Counted from the stretch's first letter, positions 1 through 10,506 are shown. The stretch is 64,000 nucleotides of DNA from Sphingomonas phyllosphaerae (GCF_029623345.1 NZ_JAPYKH010000003.1:186001-250000), one strand, 5' to 3'. Translations and numbers: made by a program. The notes: generated by a model from the letters alone, not told the origin.

Positions 1-1524
<1,524 letters not shown>

Positions 1525-2679
1525 GTGACTCCCGCGGCGCGTACCCAGGCGGCGATCGAGCTGCTCGACTCGATCGTCGCCGCCGCCGAGCAGGGCGGCG
1601 CCGCGGCGGACACGCTGATTGCGCGCTATTTCGCCGCACGGCGCTACGCTGGATCGAAGGATCGTCGGGCGGTGCGCGAGCTGGTCTATGCCGCGATCCG
1701 CGCGCTCGGCGAGCGGCCGGCGAGCGGGCGCGCCGCCTTGGTCGCGCTCGCACGTCAGGACGCGGCGCTCGCCGCCACCTTCGACGGCTCGCCGCACGGT
1801 CCGGCGCCGATCGGCGACGAGACCGCGGCAGTGTTGGGCGTGCTGCCGCACTGGCTCGCGGAGCGTCTGATGGCGGCGGGCCTCGGCGGCGACGAGCAGG
1901 CCGCGCTGGTGGAGCGTGCGCCGCTCGACGTGCGTGTCAATCGGCTGTGCGGCGACGCGCCGGTGATGGACAGCGCCACGCCGATCGCCGGACTTCCCGA
2001 TGCGCTGCGGCTGCCGGCGGGCACTGATCTCGCACCGTACGCCGGTCTGATCGAGCCACAGGACGCCGGCAGCCAGGCGGTGACGCTCGCCGCCGGTGCC
2101 GCACCGGGGATGACGGTGCTGGACCTCTGCGCCGGGGCGGGGGGCAAGAGCCTCGCGCTCGCCGCCGCGATGGCGAACCAGGGGCGGATCATCGCCAGCG
2201 ACGTCGACCGCGCGCGGCTGGCCCGGCTCGCGCCGCGAGCGGACAAAGCCGGGGCGACGATCATCGAGACTCGCCTGCTCGACGGTGGCCGCGAGGCCGC
2301 CGCGCTCGCCGACATCAGCGCGGACGTCGTGTTCGTCGACGCGCCCTGCTCGGGCAGCGGCACGTGGCGACGCAATCCGGAGGCGCGCTGGCGCCTCACC
2401 CCCGCGCGGCTCGAGCGCTTCGCCGCAATGCAACGCCACGTGCTCGCGCTCGGGGCACCAGCGGTGCGCCCCGGCGGCGCGCTGGTGTTCGTCACCTGCT
2501 CGCTGCTCGACGCCGAGGGCGCGGACCAGGTCGAGCACTTCCTCGCCGGTCTTCCCGGCTGGTCGGCCGAGCCGCTCGCGCTGCCGTTCGGGCGCGCGCG
2601 GGGACGCGGCGTCCGGCTCACCCCCGCACATGACGGCACCGACGGTTTTTTCGTCGCGCGGCTGCGGGCACCATGCTAG
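1525..2679 (+). CDS. rsmB: RsmB/NOP-family 16S rRNA (cytosine-5) methyltransferase
   Basis: SAM-dependent methyltransferase of the NOP2/Sun family that makes m5C in rRNA. The 384-residue protein has an N-terminal NusB-like RNA-binding region (about residues 1-120) and a C-terminal Rossmann fold. The SAM motif is LDLCAGAGGKSLAL. Two family cysteines are present: one in DAPCSGSG (near Cys275) and one in VTCSLL (near Cys325, the nucleophile position). It starts at GTG immediately after guaB's stop with no spacing, implying coupling. The exact target (C967 as for RsmB) is inferred from family resemblance, not visible in the sequence. Confidence 0.9.
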   Translation: MTPAARTQAAIELLDSIVAAAEQGGAAADTLIARYFAARRYAGSKDRRAVRELVYAAIRALGERPASGRAALVALARQDAALAATFDGSPHGPAPIGDETAAVLGVLPHWLAERLMAAGLGGDEQAALVERAPLDVRVNRLCGDAPVMDSATPIAGLPDALRLPAGTDLAPYAGLIEPQDAGSQAVTLAAGAAPGMTVLDLCAGAGGKSLALAAAMANQGRIIASDVDRARLARLAPRADKAGATIIETRLLDGGREAAALADISADVVFVDAPCSGSGTWRRNPEARWRLTPARLERFAAMQRHVLALGAPAVRPGGALVFVTCSLLDAEGADQVEHFLAGLPGWSAEPLALPFGRARGRGVRLTPAHDGTDGFFVARLRAPC

Positions 2680-2712
2680 GCGCTGGCGATCGTGTCGAAG
2701 CTGGAGCCGTTC

Positions 2713-3234
2713 ATGCGTTTCACCTCGGTCGCCGCTGCGGCGGCGCTGGCGCTGGTGTCGATCTCGACCTCGCTGCACGGCCAGCGTCCCGACGACCAGA
2801 TTGACGCGCGCAGCATGGCGCTGCTCCAGCAGGGCAAAGCGGCGCGCGCCGCGGGCAATATCGACGGCGCGACCGATCTGTTCGAGAGCGCGGCGGCGGT
2901 CGATCCGCGCAACCGCCAGGCTTTTATCGCGCTGGCGCAGGTGGCCGAGGCGCGTCAGCTCCCGGGCAAGGCGATCCGGCTCTATCGCGAGGCGCTGCTG
3001 CTCGAGCCCAACGACATCGCCGCGCTGACCGGTCAGGGAGAAGCGATGGTGGCCAAGGGTGCGGTGGAGCGCGCCAAGCAGAACCTCGCTCGGGTGCGCA
3101 CCTTGTGCCAGGGCCAGTGCACCCAGGCGACCGAACTCGCCGCAGTGATCGCCAAGGGCCCGCCGGTCACCACTGCGCAGGTCAGCGCGCCCAGCACCGT
3201 GCCGCCCGCGGCGCCGCCGTCGTCGCGCGACTGA
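2713..3234 (+). CDS. Secreted tetratricopeptide-repeat protein
   Basis: A 173-residue TPR protein of unknown specific role. The first 24 residues ([20 protein letters not shown] then LHGQ) look like a Sec signal peptide ending in an Ala/Gln-type cleavage site, so the mature protein is probably periplasmic. Two to three TPR-like helical pairs span residues 30-130 (for example [19 protein letters not shown] and [20 protein letters not shown]). Two cysteines at about residues 136 and 140 (CQGQC) could form a disulfide. The tail is rich in Pro, Ala and Thr. An in-frame GTG at 2692 is an alternative start. It follows the rRNA methyltransferase by 33 bases and may be cotranscribed. Confidence 0.8.
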   Translation: MRFTSVAAAAALALVSISTSLHGQRPDDQIDARSMALLQQGKAARAAGNIDGATDLFESAAAVDPRNRQAFIALAQVAEARQLPGKAIRLYREALLLEPNDIAALTGQGEAMVAKGAVERAKQNLARVRTLCQGQCTQATELAAVIAKGPPVTTAQVSAPSTVPPAAPPSSRD

Positions 3235-3320
3235 TCCGCTCGCGTCATCGCGCGAGTGCCGCTAAGCTGCTCCATCGCCTAGCTGATTCACCCGCCTGAC
3301 CTGATCGATCGCACCGCCCC

Positions 3321-4046
3321 TTGCCGACGCTTCACGCCCTCGCCAATCCCGCCCGCTTCCTGCGGATCGCGCGCCCGCTCACCCCTTGGCTGTGGTGGCT
3401 CGGCGTGGCTTTGGTCGCGTTCGGCAGCTGGGCCGGGTTGACCCAGACCCCGCCCGACTATCTCCAGGGCGAGACGGTGCGGATCCTCTACGTCCACGTT
3501 CCCGCCGCCTGGCTCGGCATGGGCGGGTGGAGCGCGATCGCGATCGCGAGCACCGCTTTCCTGGTGTGGCGTCACCCGCTCGCGGAGGTCGCCGCGCGCG
3601 CCGCGGCGGTGCCGGGCGCGACCTTCGCGGCTCTGTGCCTCGTCACCGGCGCGATCTGGGGGCGGCCGACCTGGGGAACGTGGTGGCAGTGGGACGGGCG
3701 GCTGACCTCGATGCTGCTGCTGTTCTTCGTCTATCTCGGCTTCATCGCGCTCTCCAATGCCGACCGCGAGCGCGGTGGCGACGGGCGCGTGCCCGCGATC
3801 TACGGCATCGCCGGTACCGTGCTGCTGCCGATCATCCGCTATTCGGTGGTGTGGTGGAACACGCTGCACCAGGGCCCGAGCATCGGGCTGACCTCGTCGA
3901 CGATCGACCGGTCCTTGCTGTGGCCGCTGCCGATCATGCTCGTCGGCTTCTCCTGCCTGTTCGGCGCGATCGTGCTGATGCGGATGCGCGCGATCCTCGC
4001 TGCCGCCAAGGCCGAGGCGCGGCTGCGGCGGAGGGCGCTGGCGTGA
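3321..4046 (+). CDS. ccmC: Cytochrome c biogenesis heme exporter protein CcmC
   Basis: Inner-membrane component of cytochrome c maturation system I that presents heme to CcmE. The 241-residue protein is hydrophobic with about six membrane spans. The family tryptophan-rich periplasmic WWD segment is visible as WGRPTWGTWWQWDGRLTS near residues 113-130, with conserved histidines on either side (VHVPAAW and NTLHQG). It starts at TTG 3321; no better start precedes it. The stop overlaps the GTG start of ccmD, so translation is probably coupled. Confidence 0.95.
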   Translation: MPTLHALANPARFLRIARPLTPWLWWLGVALVAFGSWAGLTQTPPDYLQGETVRILYVHVPAAWLGMGGWSAIAIASTAFLVWRHPLAEVAARAAAVPGATFAALCLVTGAIWGRPTWGTWWQWDGRLTSMLLLFFVYLGFIALSNADRERGGDGRVPAIYGIAGTVLLPIIRYSVVWWNTLHQGPSIGLTSSTIDRSLLWPLPIMLVGFSCLFGAIVLMRMRAILAAAKAEARLRRRALA

Positions 4047-4147
4047 ACCCTTGGCCCTTCGTCACGGCGGCCTATGCGCTCGTCCTCGGCGCCGGCGTAC
4101 TGGTCGGCTGGCTGAGCTATCGCGCGATGCGGAAGCACGAGAAATGA
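4043..4147 (+). CDS. ccmD: Heme exporter protein CcmD
   Basis: A 34-residue single-span membrane peptide (MNPWPFVTAAYALVLGAGVL, then a basic tail RAMRKHEK). This is the size and topology of CcmD, which helps release heme-loaded CcmE from the CcmABC complex. It starts with a GTG that overlaps the ccmC stop and ends with a TGA overlapping the ATG of ccmE. The call rests on position, size and the N-terminal aromatic/hydrophobic pattern, since such short proteins have little sequence signature. Confidence 0.88.
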   Translation: MNPWPFVTAAYALVLGAGVLVGWLSYRAMRKHEK

Positions 4148-4581
4148 CGCCCAAGTCGCAGCGGATGACGCTGGTGGCGCTCGGCCTCGTCGCGCTCGCG
4201 GCGGCGGCGCTGCTGGCCTTGTCGGGGCTGCGCGGGCAGGCCGCCTTCTTCTACGCCCCGAGCGACGTGCGCGGCGCGCTGCCCGCGCCCGACCGCGCGG
4301 TGCGGCTCGGCGGCATGGTAGAGCGCGGCTCGCTCCGGCGCGCAAGTGACGGCGTATCGATCGCCTTCACCGTGACCGACGGGCAGGCGACGACTCCGGT
4401 GCGCTTCAGCGGCATCGCCCCCGACCTGTTCCGCGAGGGCTCTGGCGTGGTCGCGGAGGGGCACTTCAATCGCGACGGCTCGTTCAGCGCGACCAACCTG
4501 CTTGCCAAGCACGACGAGAAATACATGCCGCCGCAGATGGCGGGCAAGATGCATGAGACCCGCACGCTGGAGAAGCAGTGA
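4144..4581 (+). CDS. ccmE: Periplasmic heme chaperone CcmE
   Basis: Membrane-anchored heme chaperone of cytochrome c maturation; it binds heme covalently through a histidine and hands it to the CcmF/H lyase. The 145-residue protein has one N-terminal membrane anchor (residues 8-26), then an OB-fold beta domain (from FFYAPSDVRG). The heme-binding motif LLAKHDEKYMPP carries the histidine near position 123. Start ATG overlaps ccmD's stop (ATGA). The following TPR gene overlaps its stop, so nothing separates ccmE from it. Confidence 0.96.
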   Translation: MTPKSQRMTLVALGLVALAAAALLALSGLRGQAAFFYAPSDVRGALPAPDRAVRLGGMVERGSLRRASDGVSIAFTVTDGQATTPVRFSGIAPDLFREGSGVVAEGHFNRDGSFSATNLLAKHDEKYMPPQMAGKMHETRTLEKQ

Positions 4582-5222
4582 TGGGCTTCGTCGCGCTGCT
4601 GCTGCTCGGTGCCGGGGCATTCGCCGCCCTGGCGCTGCTGCGGGCGGAGCGGGCGTTGTGGACGCTGCTCGCCGCGGCGCTTTGCCTCGGCGGCGCCGGC
4701 TACGCCTGGCAGGGCTCGCCGCTGCTCGCTGCCAAGTCGGCGACGCCGCGCACCGAGATCGCGCCGATCGACCCTGACGAGATCGCGCTACGCGATAGCC
4801 TCCTCGGTCGCTACACCGCGGACACCGCCTATCTTGTCGCCGCCGACGCGATGACGCGCAGCGGCAACAGCCGCGCCGCCGCGCGGGTGGTGCTGGGGGG
4901 CCTCTCGAAGCTGCCGAAGAGCTTCATCCTGTGGACTTGGGCAGGCGTGACACTCGCCGCCGACGCGGACGACCGGCTCTCGCCGCCAGCGTTGCTCGCC
5001 TTCCGCCAGGCGGCGCGGATTGCGCCCGAGCATCCGGCCCCGCCTTACTATCTCGGCATGGCATATCTCAAGGCGGGCCAGCTCGCGCAGGCGCGCGCGC
5101 TGTGGCTGCGCGCGGTGGCACTCTCCGCGCCCGGCACCGATTATCGCCGTGAGCTGGTGCGGCGCGTGCTGGTGCTCGATCAGTTCATCGCGGCGGGCGT
5201 CGAACCCTCACGCGGAGGGTGA
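4578..5222 (+). CDS. TPR-containing cytochrome c biogenesis protein (CcmI/CycH-like)
   Basis: A 214-residue protein with two N-terminal hydrophobic segments (residues 3-22 and 27-46) and a C-terminal TPR domain (roughly 75-205, with repeats such as PAPPYYLGMAYLKAGQLAQA). This matches the arrangement of CcmI/CycH proteins that hold apocytochrome c for heme attachment. GTG 4578 and ATG 4581 both overlap ccmE's stop. In system I operons ccmF, the thioredoxin ccmG and ccmH normally lie between ccmE and this gene; here they do not. The CcmI role is inferred from operon context and architecture. Confidence 0.75.
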   Translation: MMGFVALLLLGAGAFAALALLRAERALWTLLAAALCLGGAGYAWQGSPLLAAKSATPRTEIAPIDPDEIALRDSLLGRYTADTAYLVAADAMTRSGNSRAAARVVLGGLSKLPKSFILWTWAGVTLAADADDRLSPPALLAFRQAARIAPEHPAPPYYLGMAYLKAGQLAQARALWLRAVALSAPGTDYRRELVRRVLVLDQFIAAGVEPSRGG

Positions 5223-5238
5223 CGCCCGCGCGATCGGG

Positions 5239-5460
5239 TCAGTCGGCCTTGCCGCGCCCGGTCTGCTCCTGCAGCGAGTCGATCTTCTTCGACGCGTCGG
5301 CCTTGCTCAGCGTCTCGTCGAACGATTCGCCCGCCTCCTCGCTCAGCGTCTTGAGGTAGCTCGCCTGCGCGCCAGTCATCGGCTCGTCGCCGGTGGTCCA
5401 GTCGTCGGGATTCTTCTCGGCGTTCGAGAAGGGGTGGGTCTTGGGGTTGTCGTCGCTCAT
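5239..5460 (-). CDS. DUF3072 domain-containing protein
   Basis: A 73-residue hydrophilic cytosolic protein. The pattern DEPMTGAQASYLKTLSEEAG followed by a short lysine/aspartate helix (SKADASKKIDSLQEQTGRGK) is typical of the DUF3072 family, whose function is unknown. It converges on the ccm-cluster TPR gene, 16 bases apart. A purine-rich AGGAGATG lies just upstream of the ATG (on the minus strand), which supports this start within a much longer open antisense frame. Confidence 0.8.
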   Translation of the reverse strand: MSDDNPKTHPFSNAEKNPDDWTTGDEPMTGAQASYLKTLSEEAGESFDETLSKADASKKIDSLQEQTGRGKAD

Positions 5461-5595
5461 CACCATCTCCTGTAGTGTGTCCACAACCCCGCCGTTCGAT
5501 ATCTGTTCCGCGTTGCCGGCCCCCGGCGCGCGTGCTAGGCGCGCCAGTACCATGGGTAAACACGCGGGCGACGCCTCGAGCACGGTCGGCAACGC

Positions 5596-7518
5596 ATGAG
5601 CGTGAACACCGACGATCCCGCGGTCCGGGCGCAGGCCCAGGCGGGGCATCATCACGGCAGCGGCGGCGGGCTCGCCCGGCTCGCGCTGGGCGCGATCGGC
5701 GTGGTGTACGGCGATATCGGCACCAGTCCTTTGTACGCGATGAAGGAGGTGTTCGTCGGGCACCATCCGCTCGCGGTCGACCCGCTTCATATCTTCGGCG
5801 TGATCAGCCTCGTGTTCTGGTCGCTGATGCTGATCGTCACGCTCAAATACGTGCTGATCATCCTGCGCGCGGACAACAACGGGGAGGGAGGCAGCCTCGC
5901 GCTGCTCGCGTTGATCCAGCGCCGCTCGGGGGCGGGCAAGCGCTGGGGGCCGAGCCTCGTCATCCTCGGCGTGCTCGCCACCGCGCTGTTCTTTGGTGAC
6001 TGCATGATCACGCCCGCGATCTCGGTGCTGTCCGCGGTCGAGGGCCTGGCGACGGTGGAGCAGGGCTTCGACTCGTTCGTGCTGCCGATCGCGGTGACGA
6101 TCCTGATCGCGCTCTTCTACATGCAATCGATCGGGACGGAGAAGGTGGGGCGGCTGTTCGGGCCGATCATGCTGGTCTATTTCGTCGTCCTCGCCGTCAT
6201 GGGCGGGATCCACATCGTCGAGCGCCCCGACATCTTCTACGCGCTCAACCCGATGTACGCGGTGCGCTTCGCCGCCAACGACGGCACGCTCGCCTTCCTC
6301 GCGCTCGGCTCGGTGGTGCTGGCGGTGACCGGCGCGGAGGCGCTCTACGCCGACATGGGGCATTTCGGGCGCAAGCCGATCTCCTACGCCTGGCTCGGCT
6401 TCGTGCTGCCCGCGCTGATGATCAATTATCTCGGCCAGGGCGCGCTGCTGCTGGAGAACCCCGCCGCGGCGGAGAACCCCTTCTTCCTGATGGCGCCGGA
6501 GAGTTGGCGTCTGTGGCTGGTGATCCTCGCCACGATGGCGACGGTGATCGCGAGCCAGGCGGTGATCACCGGCGCCTATTCGGTGGTGCAGCAGGCGGTG
6601 CAGCTCGGACTGATGCCGCGGATCCGGATCACGCACACCAGCGCGTCGGAAGCGGGCCAGATCTACATTCCGGCGGTCAATTGGGCACTGATGATCATGG
6701 TGCTGCTGCTGGTGTTCGGTTTCGGCGAATCGTCCAACCTGGCCGCGGCCTATGGCATCGCGGTGACGGGAACGATGTTCATCTCGACCTGCATGGTCGG
6801 GGTGCTGATCCGCCGCGTATGGCACTGGCCGATCTGGGCGACCGCGCTGTTCGAGATCACCTTTCTTTCGATCGACGGGCTCTATTTCGCCTCGAACCTG
6901 ACCAAGGTGCCCGACGGCGGCTGGTTTCCGCTGCTGGTCGCGGTGATCGTCTTCGTGCTGCTCACCACCTGGTCGCAGGGGCGCAAGCTGATGCTCGAGC
7001 GGATGCGCGAGGCGGCGATGCCGATCAAGATCTTCATCGACTCCGCCGCCACCTCCGCCACGCGCGTCCCCGGCACCGCGGTATTCATGACCTCGACGCC
7101 GGAGGGCGTGCCGCACGCGCTGCTGCACAATCTCAAGCACAATCGCGTGCTGCACGAGCGCGTGATCCTGCTGACAGTGCGCGTCACGGACATGCCGTAC
7201 TTCCCTGAGCAAGACCGTTTTCTTCACGAGGATCTCGGCCAGGGGTTCCACCGTGTGGTGCTGCGCTATGGCTTCATGGAAGAGCCCGACGTGCCCGCGC
7301 ACTTGCGCTCCTATGACGGCTGCGGTGCCGAGTTCCGCATGATGGACACCAGCTTCTTCCTTAGCCGCCAGACACTGCTCGCCTCGGACCGGCCGGGTAT
7401 GGCGATCTGGCGCGAGAAATTGTTCAGTTGGATGCTGCGAAACGCCGAGAGCGCGATGGAATTCTTCCGCCTGCCGACCAATCGCGTGGTCGAGCTGGGC
7501 AGTCAGATCGAGATTTGA
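5596..7518 (+). CDS. kup: Low-affinity potassium uptake transporter Kup
   Basis: Potassium/proton symporter of the KUP/HAK/KT family in the inner membrane. The 640-residue length is normal. The family signature [19 protein letters not shown] is at about residues 34-52, followed by about 12 membrane spans and a cytosolic C-terminal region from about residue 470. The N-terminus carries a short unstructured leader with three histidines. The ATG at 5596 is in the usual place ahead of the first span. Its stop overlaps the TTG start of the RNA ligase-like gene. Confidence 0.96.
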   Translation: MSVNTDDPAVRAQAQAGHHHGSGGGLARLALGAIGVVYGDIGTSPLYAMKEVFVGHHPLAVDPLHIFGVISLVFWSLMLIVTLKYVLIILRADNNGEGGSLALLALIQRRSGAGKRWGPSLVILGVLATALFFGDCMITPAISVLSAVEGLATVEQGFDSFVLPIAVTILIALFYMQSIGTEKVGRLFGPIMLVYFVVLAVMGGIHIVERPDIFYALNPMYAVRFAANDGTLAFLALGSVVLAVTGAEALYADMGHFGRKPISYAWLGFVLPALMINYLGQGALLLENPAAAENPFFLMAPESWRLWLVILATMATVIASQAVITGAYSVVQQAVQLGLMPRIRITHTSASEAGQIYIPAVNWALMIMVLLLVFGFGESSNLAAAYGIAVTGTMFISTCMVGVLIRRVWHWPIWATALFEITFLSIDGLYFASNLTKVPDGGWFPLLVAVIVFVLLTTWSQGRKLMLERMREAAMPIKIFIDSAATSATRVPGTAVFMTSTPEGVPHALLHNLKHNRVLHERVILLTVRVTDMPYFPEQDRFLHEDLGQGFHRVVLRYGFMEEPDVPAHLRSYDGCGAEFRMMDTSFFLSRQTLLASDRPGMAIWREKLFSWMLRNAESAMEFFRLPTNRVVELGSQIEI

Positions 7519-8042
7519 CCGAGCCTGCCGCCCCGACCCAGGCGCCGATCATCGTCACCGCGCTGTTCGGTGCGGCGGACCAGGCGTTCCTCGACGCGCA
7601 GCGTCGCGCTCATTTCCCGCCCGAACGGAACCAGCTGGCGGCGCACCTGACGATGTTCCACCATCTGCCGCCGAGCGGCGCGGCCGAACTGCGCCAGCGG
7701 CTGGTGGCGGAGACTCGCGGCGTGGCACCGCCGCGGGCGCGGCTCGCGGGGGTGATCTCGCTGGGGCGCGGTGTCGCCTATCGCATCGAAAGCGCCGAGC
7801 TGGAGGCGATCCGTGCGCGCCTCGCCGAGGCGTTCAGCGGGTTGCTGACGCCGCAGGATCAGGCCGGCTGGCGCGCGCACGTGACGGTGCAGAACAAGGT
7901 CGAGCCGAGGGAGGCGCGCGCGCTGCTCGAGCAGCTCACGGCGACGTTCGTGGCGCGCCCGGTGGCGATCGCGGGGCTCGCGGCCTATTGGTATCGCGGT
8001 GGCCCGTGGGAGCCCTTGTCACGCCACCCGTTCGACGGCTGA
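7515..8042 (+). CDS. 2'-5' RNA ligase family protein (2H phosphoesterase)
   Basis: A 175-residue member of the 2H phosphoesterase superfamily. The two HxT motifs that define the active site are visible: HLT in [11 protein letters not shown] (His near 44) and HVT in [10 protein letters not shown] (His near 122). Bacterial relatives act on 2'-5' or 2',3'-cyclic phosphodiester RNA ends, but the physiological substrate is not known. The TTG start at 7515 overlaps kup's stop; no ATG gives a sensible N-terminus. Likely cotranscribed with kup although no functional link is evident. Confidence 0.85.
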   Translation: MTEPAAPTQAPIIVTALFGAADQAFLDAQRRAHFPPERNQLAAHLTMFHHLPPSGAAELRQRLVAETRGVAPPRARLAGVISLGRGVAYRIESAELEAIRARLAEAFSGLLTPQDQAGWRAHVTVQNKVEPREARALLEQLTATFVARPVAIAGLAAYWYRGGPWEPLSRHPFDG

Positions 8043-8420
8043 GCAAGACGGCAACCGGCGTGATACGCGAGGTCGCAGCTATGGTGATCGCGTGCGCTCA
8101 GATCCGCCCGTCGCACAGGCCTGATCTTCGTGACCAGGAAGATAATCCACGTGCACGACATCAATCCGCTGCGCGCGATGTGCGGCGATGATCCGACCTA
8201 CCTTCACCTACGCCGGCGCGTGTAGCTGCGCGCACGAGCGGCGCGCCGAGCGGCAGCGCGTGGCGACGGTCGCGGTGCGGCGTGCAAAGAGTTGTTTGCC
8301 GCTGAGATCGGGCAGGTCGCTGGCGGTCGCTCGTTGCTGAAGATCCGATGAGACAAATGTTATCCTGCGACAGGGTGCGAGCACGCGACGCCGCGCTGCT
8401 CGAGCGATGAGGATCGTCGC
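8043..8420. other. Gene-poor intergenic stretch
   Basis: No supportable gene is visible in these 378 bases. Open frames on both strands are short and have no recognisable motif. It opens a roughly 2-kb decayed region that runs to tRNA-Pro. Confidence 0.6.
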
Positions 8421-8954
8421 TCACGGCACGAACACGGCACGAAGGTAGCCCTCCTCCTTATGCTTGAACATGCGATAGCCGGTAGGGCTGTCCTCGAGCG
8501 CGAAGCGGTGCGTCGCCAGCGCGGCGGGGTTAGTTCGCTGCGCTGCGCGTGTTCGAGCAGGCGATCGACATTGGCCTGGCCGTGCCCGCGGTGGGATAAC
8601 CGAGCAGCGGCTCCTGCAACTCGGGCTTGGGTGAGTGGTGTCGCACAAAGAGTAGAGATCGTGCTGGCAATACCAGCATTGGCCGCAGGAAATGAACGAG
8701 GGGACGACGACACGATCGCCCTTCGCCACCTTGGTCACGTCGCGCCCGACCTCGACGACCTCGCCCATGAACTCATGCCCGAGCACGTCGCCCTCGCGCA
8801 TCGTCGGGATCAGGCCGTCGATCAGATGCAGGTCCGAGCCGCAAGTGGTCGAGAGGCGGACCTTGAGGATCACGTCACTGGGATTGAGGATCTCGGGATC
8901 GGCCACGGTCTCGACGCGAAGGTCGTTGACGCCGTTCCAGCAGAGTGCGCGCAT
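8421..8954 (-). pseudogene. Zinc-dependent alcohol dehydrogenase, internally deleted and frameshifted
   Basis: The first ~105 codons (from [20 protein letters not shown]) read cleanly as the N-terminal GroES-like domain of a glutathione-independent formaldehyde/alcohol dehydrogenase, including the catalytic-zinc residues in TTCGSDLH and GHEFMGEV and the structural-zinc cysteines in SCGQCWYC. After CDTTHP the frame slips by one base ([13 protein letters not shown] is readable in another frame). It then jumps directly to the family's C-terminus ([19 protein letters not shown], then after another slip [11 protein letters not shown]). About 200 residues, the whole Rossmann domain, are missing from an enzyme of about 390 residues. 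The remaining open frame still ends at a normal stop, but the product cannot be an active enzyme. Confidence 0.85.
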
Positions 8955-8964
8955 GGGGAAGCTC

Positions 8965-9060
8965 CTAGCGATCGGCCCCGCCCTTGCGGGCGGCGGGCTG
9001 CGGGTCGACGGTGGGGATCTCGCCCGTCACGGGGCACTCGACCGCGAGGCGGCGCACGAG
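8965..9060 (-). pseudogene. Possible C-terminal remnant of an SRPBCC-type protein
   Basis: Upstream of the dehydrogenase pseudogene, on the same strand, the short frame ending [21 protein letters not shown] resembles the C-terminal tail often seen on SRPBCC (START-fold) proteins encoded next to this kind of alcohol dehydrogenase. No intact domain can be read further upstream. If correct, a former SRPBCC-dehydrogenase operon has decayed here. This is an inference from a short match by eye. Confidence 0.3.
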
Positions 9061-9486
9061 GTCGGGCCGCTGCGGCACGCCGAGCAGAGCTGGCGGCTCC
9101 GTCACCGCTATCTTGCCGCCTCGACGATCCTCTCGCACGCTCATGTAGCGGTGCAGGCCAATCGTGCCGACCATTACGTCTCATCGCGCCGCGAATGGGA
9201 GCCCGCGGCTGAACGCGTCGCCTCCGCCTTTGGCTATGCCATGAGCAAGGTGGGCGGCAGCTTGCCAGCAGAAGGGAAAAGCGGGCAGGCGTAATCCTTT
9301 GATGCCAGCAGCCGCAACGACAACGTCATCGTCGGCCAAGATCATGTCGAGTGCGATCCGGCATCTGAGCACCTGAGATCCGCTCTTGGTCGGCGCATGG
9401 GACGCCCTCTCGGTCAAGCCGGCGAACACGTCGCGAAAAGTGGGTCTATGTATCTGAGCTAGATCGTAATTAATGCTGGAGCTCGG

Positions 9487-9738
9487 TTGTCGAGCTATCC
9501 CGAGCACATGGGTCAGCGTCGCCGTCCTGCTGCTGTCGATGTTCAATCAGCAGCGGAGGGCATCCGGACGGCAGCCAGGCTCGCGCGTCCCAAGACGGAC
9601 ATTGTGGCGGCCGCGGACAGGAGCGCGTCGGGTAAGACCGATCGGGTGATCGAAGCGATGGGCTTATTCGCGGACGAACTCCACGCCATCGCCGATCACG
9701 TCACCGCCGTGAAGTCGCCACGAGCTAGGCCGCAGTGA
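9487..9738 (+). CDS. Hypothetical small protein (doubtful)
   Basis: An 83-codon frame starting at TTG and ending LHAIADHVTAVKSPRARPQ. The second half has high-GC third positions and an amphipathic-helix look; the first half is arginine-rich and not convincing, so the real start may be further in or the gene may be a truncated relic. No family is recognised. Confidence 0.25.
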   Translation: MSSYPEHMGQRRRPAAVDVQSAAEGIRTAARLARPKTDIVAAADRSASGKTDRVIEAMGLFADELHAIADHVTAVKSPRARPQ

Positions 9739-10033
9739 TTCCGAAGGACTTGATGCAGGAGAGCGCGCACGCGCCTCGATCGCTTGCCGGCGGCGGATAG
9801 ACAGAAACCACAAAGCCCATGATGCAGGCAGCGAGCGCGACATCTCACTTGATGTCGACTAGCACCCGCATCGGCCGCTTCGCCAGCGCGGCGGCGTCCT
9901 CCACCGCCTAAACCGACGGCGACAGGATGTTCGGACGCGGGATCGCGCTGGTGCTCGACGCCCAGCTTCAGCGCGTCCGCCGGCACGCGCCAGATCGGTT
10001 CGGCGCTGCGAGGGCTGTGGCGGAATAGGGCTG

Positions 10034-10110
<77 letters not shown>

Positions 10111-10219
10111 ACGCGATTGCCGGCCTAGTCGCCGCGGCGTGGCGGCGCAAGCTCGGCTGGACAAGCGAAGGGGCACCCGCAGGTGCCCCTAGCCGATCCC
10201 GACGCCTCCCCGGTTCCGC

Positions 10220-10483
10220 TCAGCGCGTCGCCGGTTCAGCCGCAACGTTGCCGGCATTGCCCGCCTCGTCGCCGAAGTTCGTCTCAGCGCCGGCCAGCAT
10301 CGCCGCGGCACTGTCGTTGGCGGCAGCCTCAGCCATCGCCTCGAGATTGTCGGCGCGGCGCTCGAGCGCGTCGGCCATCATCTCGGCATTGTTCCCGATC
10401 GAGGCGGGTTCGGGGCTGCGGTCACACGCGGTGGCGCCGAGCGGCGCGACGGCGGCGAGCAGCGGAAGCAGCGAGCGCCTCAT
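10220..10483 (-). CDS. Small putative lipoprotein, paralogue of its upstream neighbour
   Basis: An 87-residue exported protein. The signal sequence MRRSLLPLLAAVAPLGATAC ends in a cysteine, suggesting a lipoprotein, although the residue at -3 is Ala rather than Leu. The mature part is Ala/Asn/Glu-rich and helical (NNAEMMADALERRADNLEAM). That segment resembles NNADMMADNMDALASNVADV in the gene at 10507, so the two look like an old tandem duplication. ATG 10483 gives a compact signal peptide, but GGGAGG touches it directly; GTG 10510, overlapping the upstream gene's stop, is an alternative. Function unknown. Confidence 0.65.
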   Translation of the reverse strand: MRRSLLPLLAAVAPLGATACDRSPEPASIGNNAEMMADALERRADNLEAMAEAAANDSAAAMLAGAETNFGDEAGNAGNVAAEPATR

Positions 10484-10506
10484 CCTCCCGAACCCGACCC
10501 GGTCGA

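Larger units (their letters stand above)
8955..10033. other. Decayed, gene-poor region beside tRNA-Pro
   Basis: About 1.1 kb without a convincing gene. Short open frames occur, including 9487-9738 on the plus strand (83 codons, TTG start, fairly coding-like between ARPKTDIVAAADRS and LHAIADHVTAV), but none carries a motif I recognise. AT-richer patches (for example 9450-9480) interrupt the usual high-GC texture. The stretch lies on the 3' side of tRNA-Pro, the usual landing site for integrases, so it may be the scar of a lost element; no integrase remnant or duplicated tRNA end was seen. Confidence 0.5.

Noticed and set aside
5239..7302. 687-codon antisense open frame over kup
   Set aside because: Only its 3' 73 codons (the DUF3072 gene) look real. 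The rest is His/Arg/Asp-rich text produced by reading high-GC codons of kup on the other strand.
8130..8225. 31-codon frame VTRKIIHVHDINPLRAMCGD
   Set aside because: Too short, no ribosome-binding site or motif.
9181..9546. 121-codon minus-strand frame (MNIDSSRTATLTHVLGIARQ onward)
   Set aside because: No motif, mixed codon usage and located in the decayed region; cannot support a gene.
9840..9910. Minus-strand VEDAAALAKRPMRVLVDIK resembling the alanine-racemase/D-threonine-aldolase barrel (RLRVLVEVD-like)
   Set aside because: The match is about 15 residues, is followed at once by a stop, and no second motif was found. Too weak to call a relic, though it fits the idea of a decayed region.
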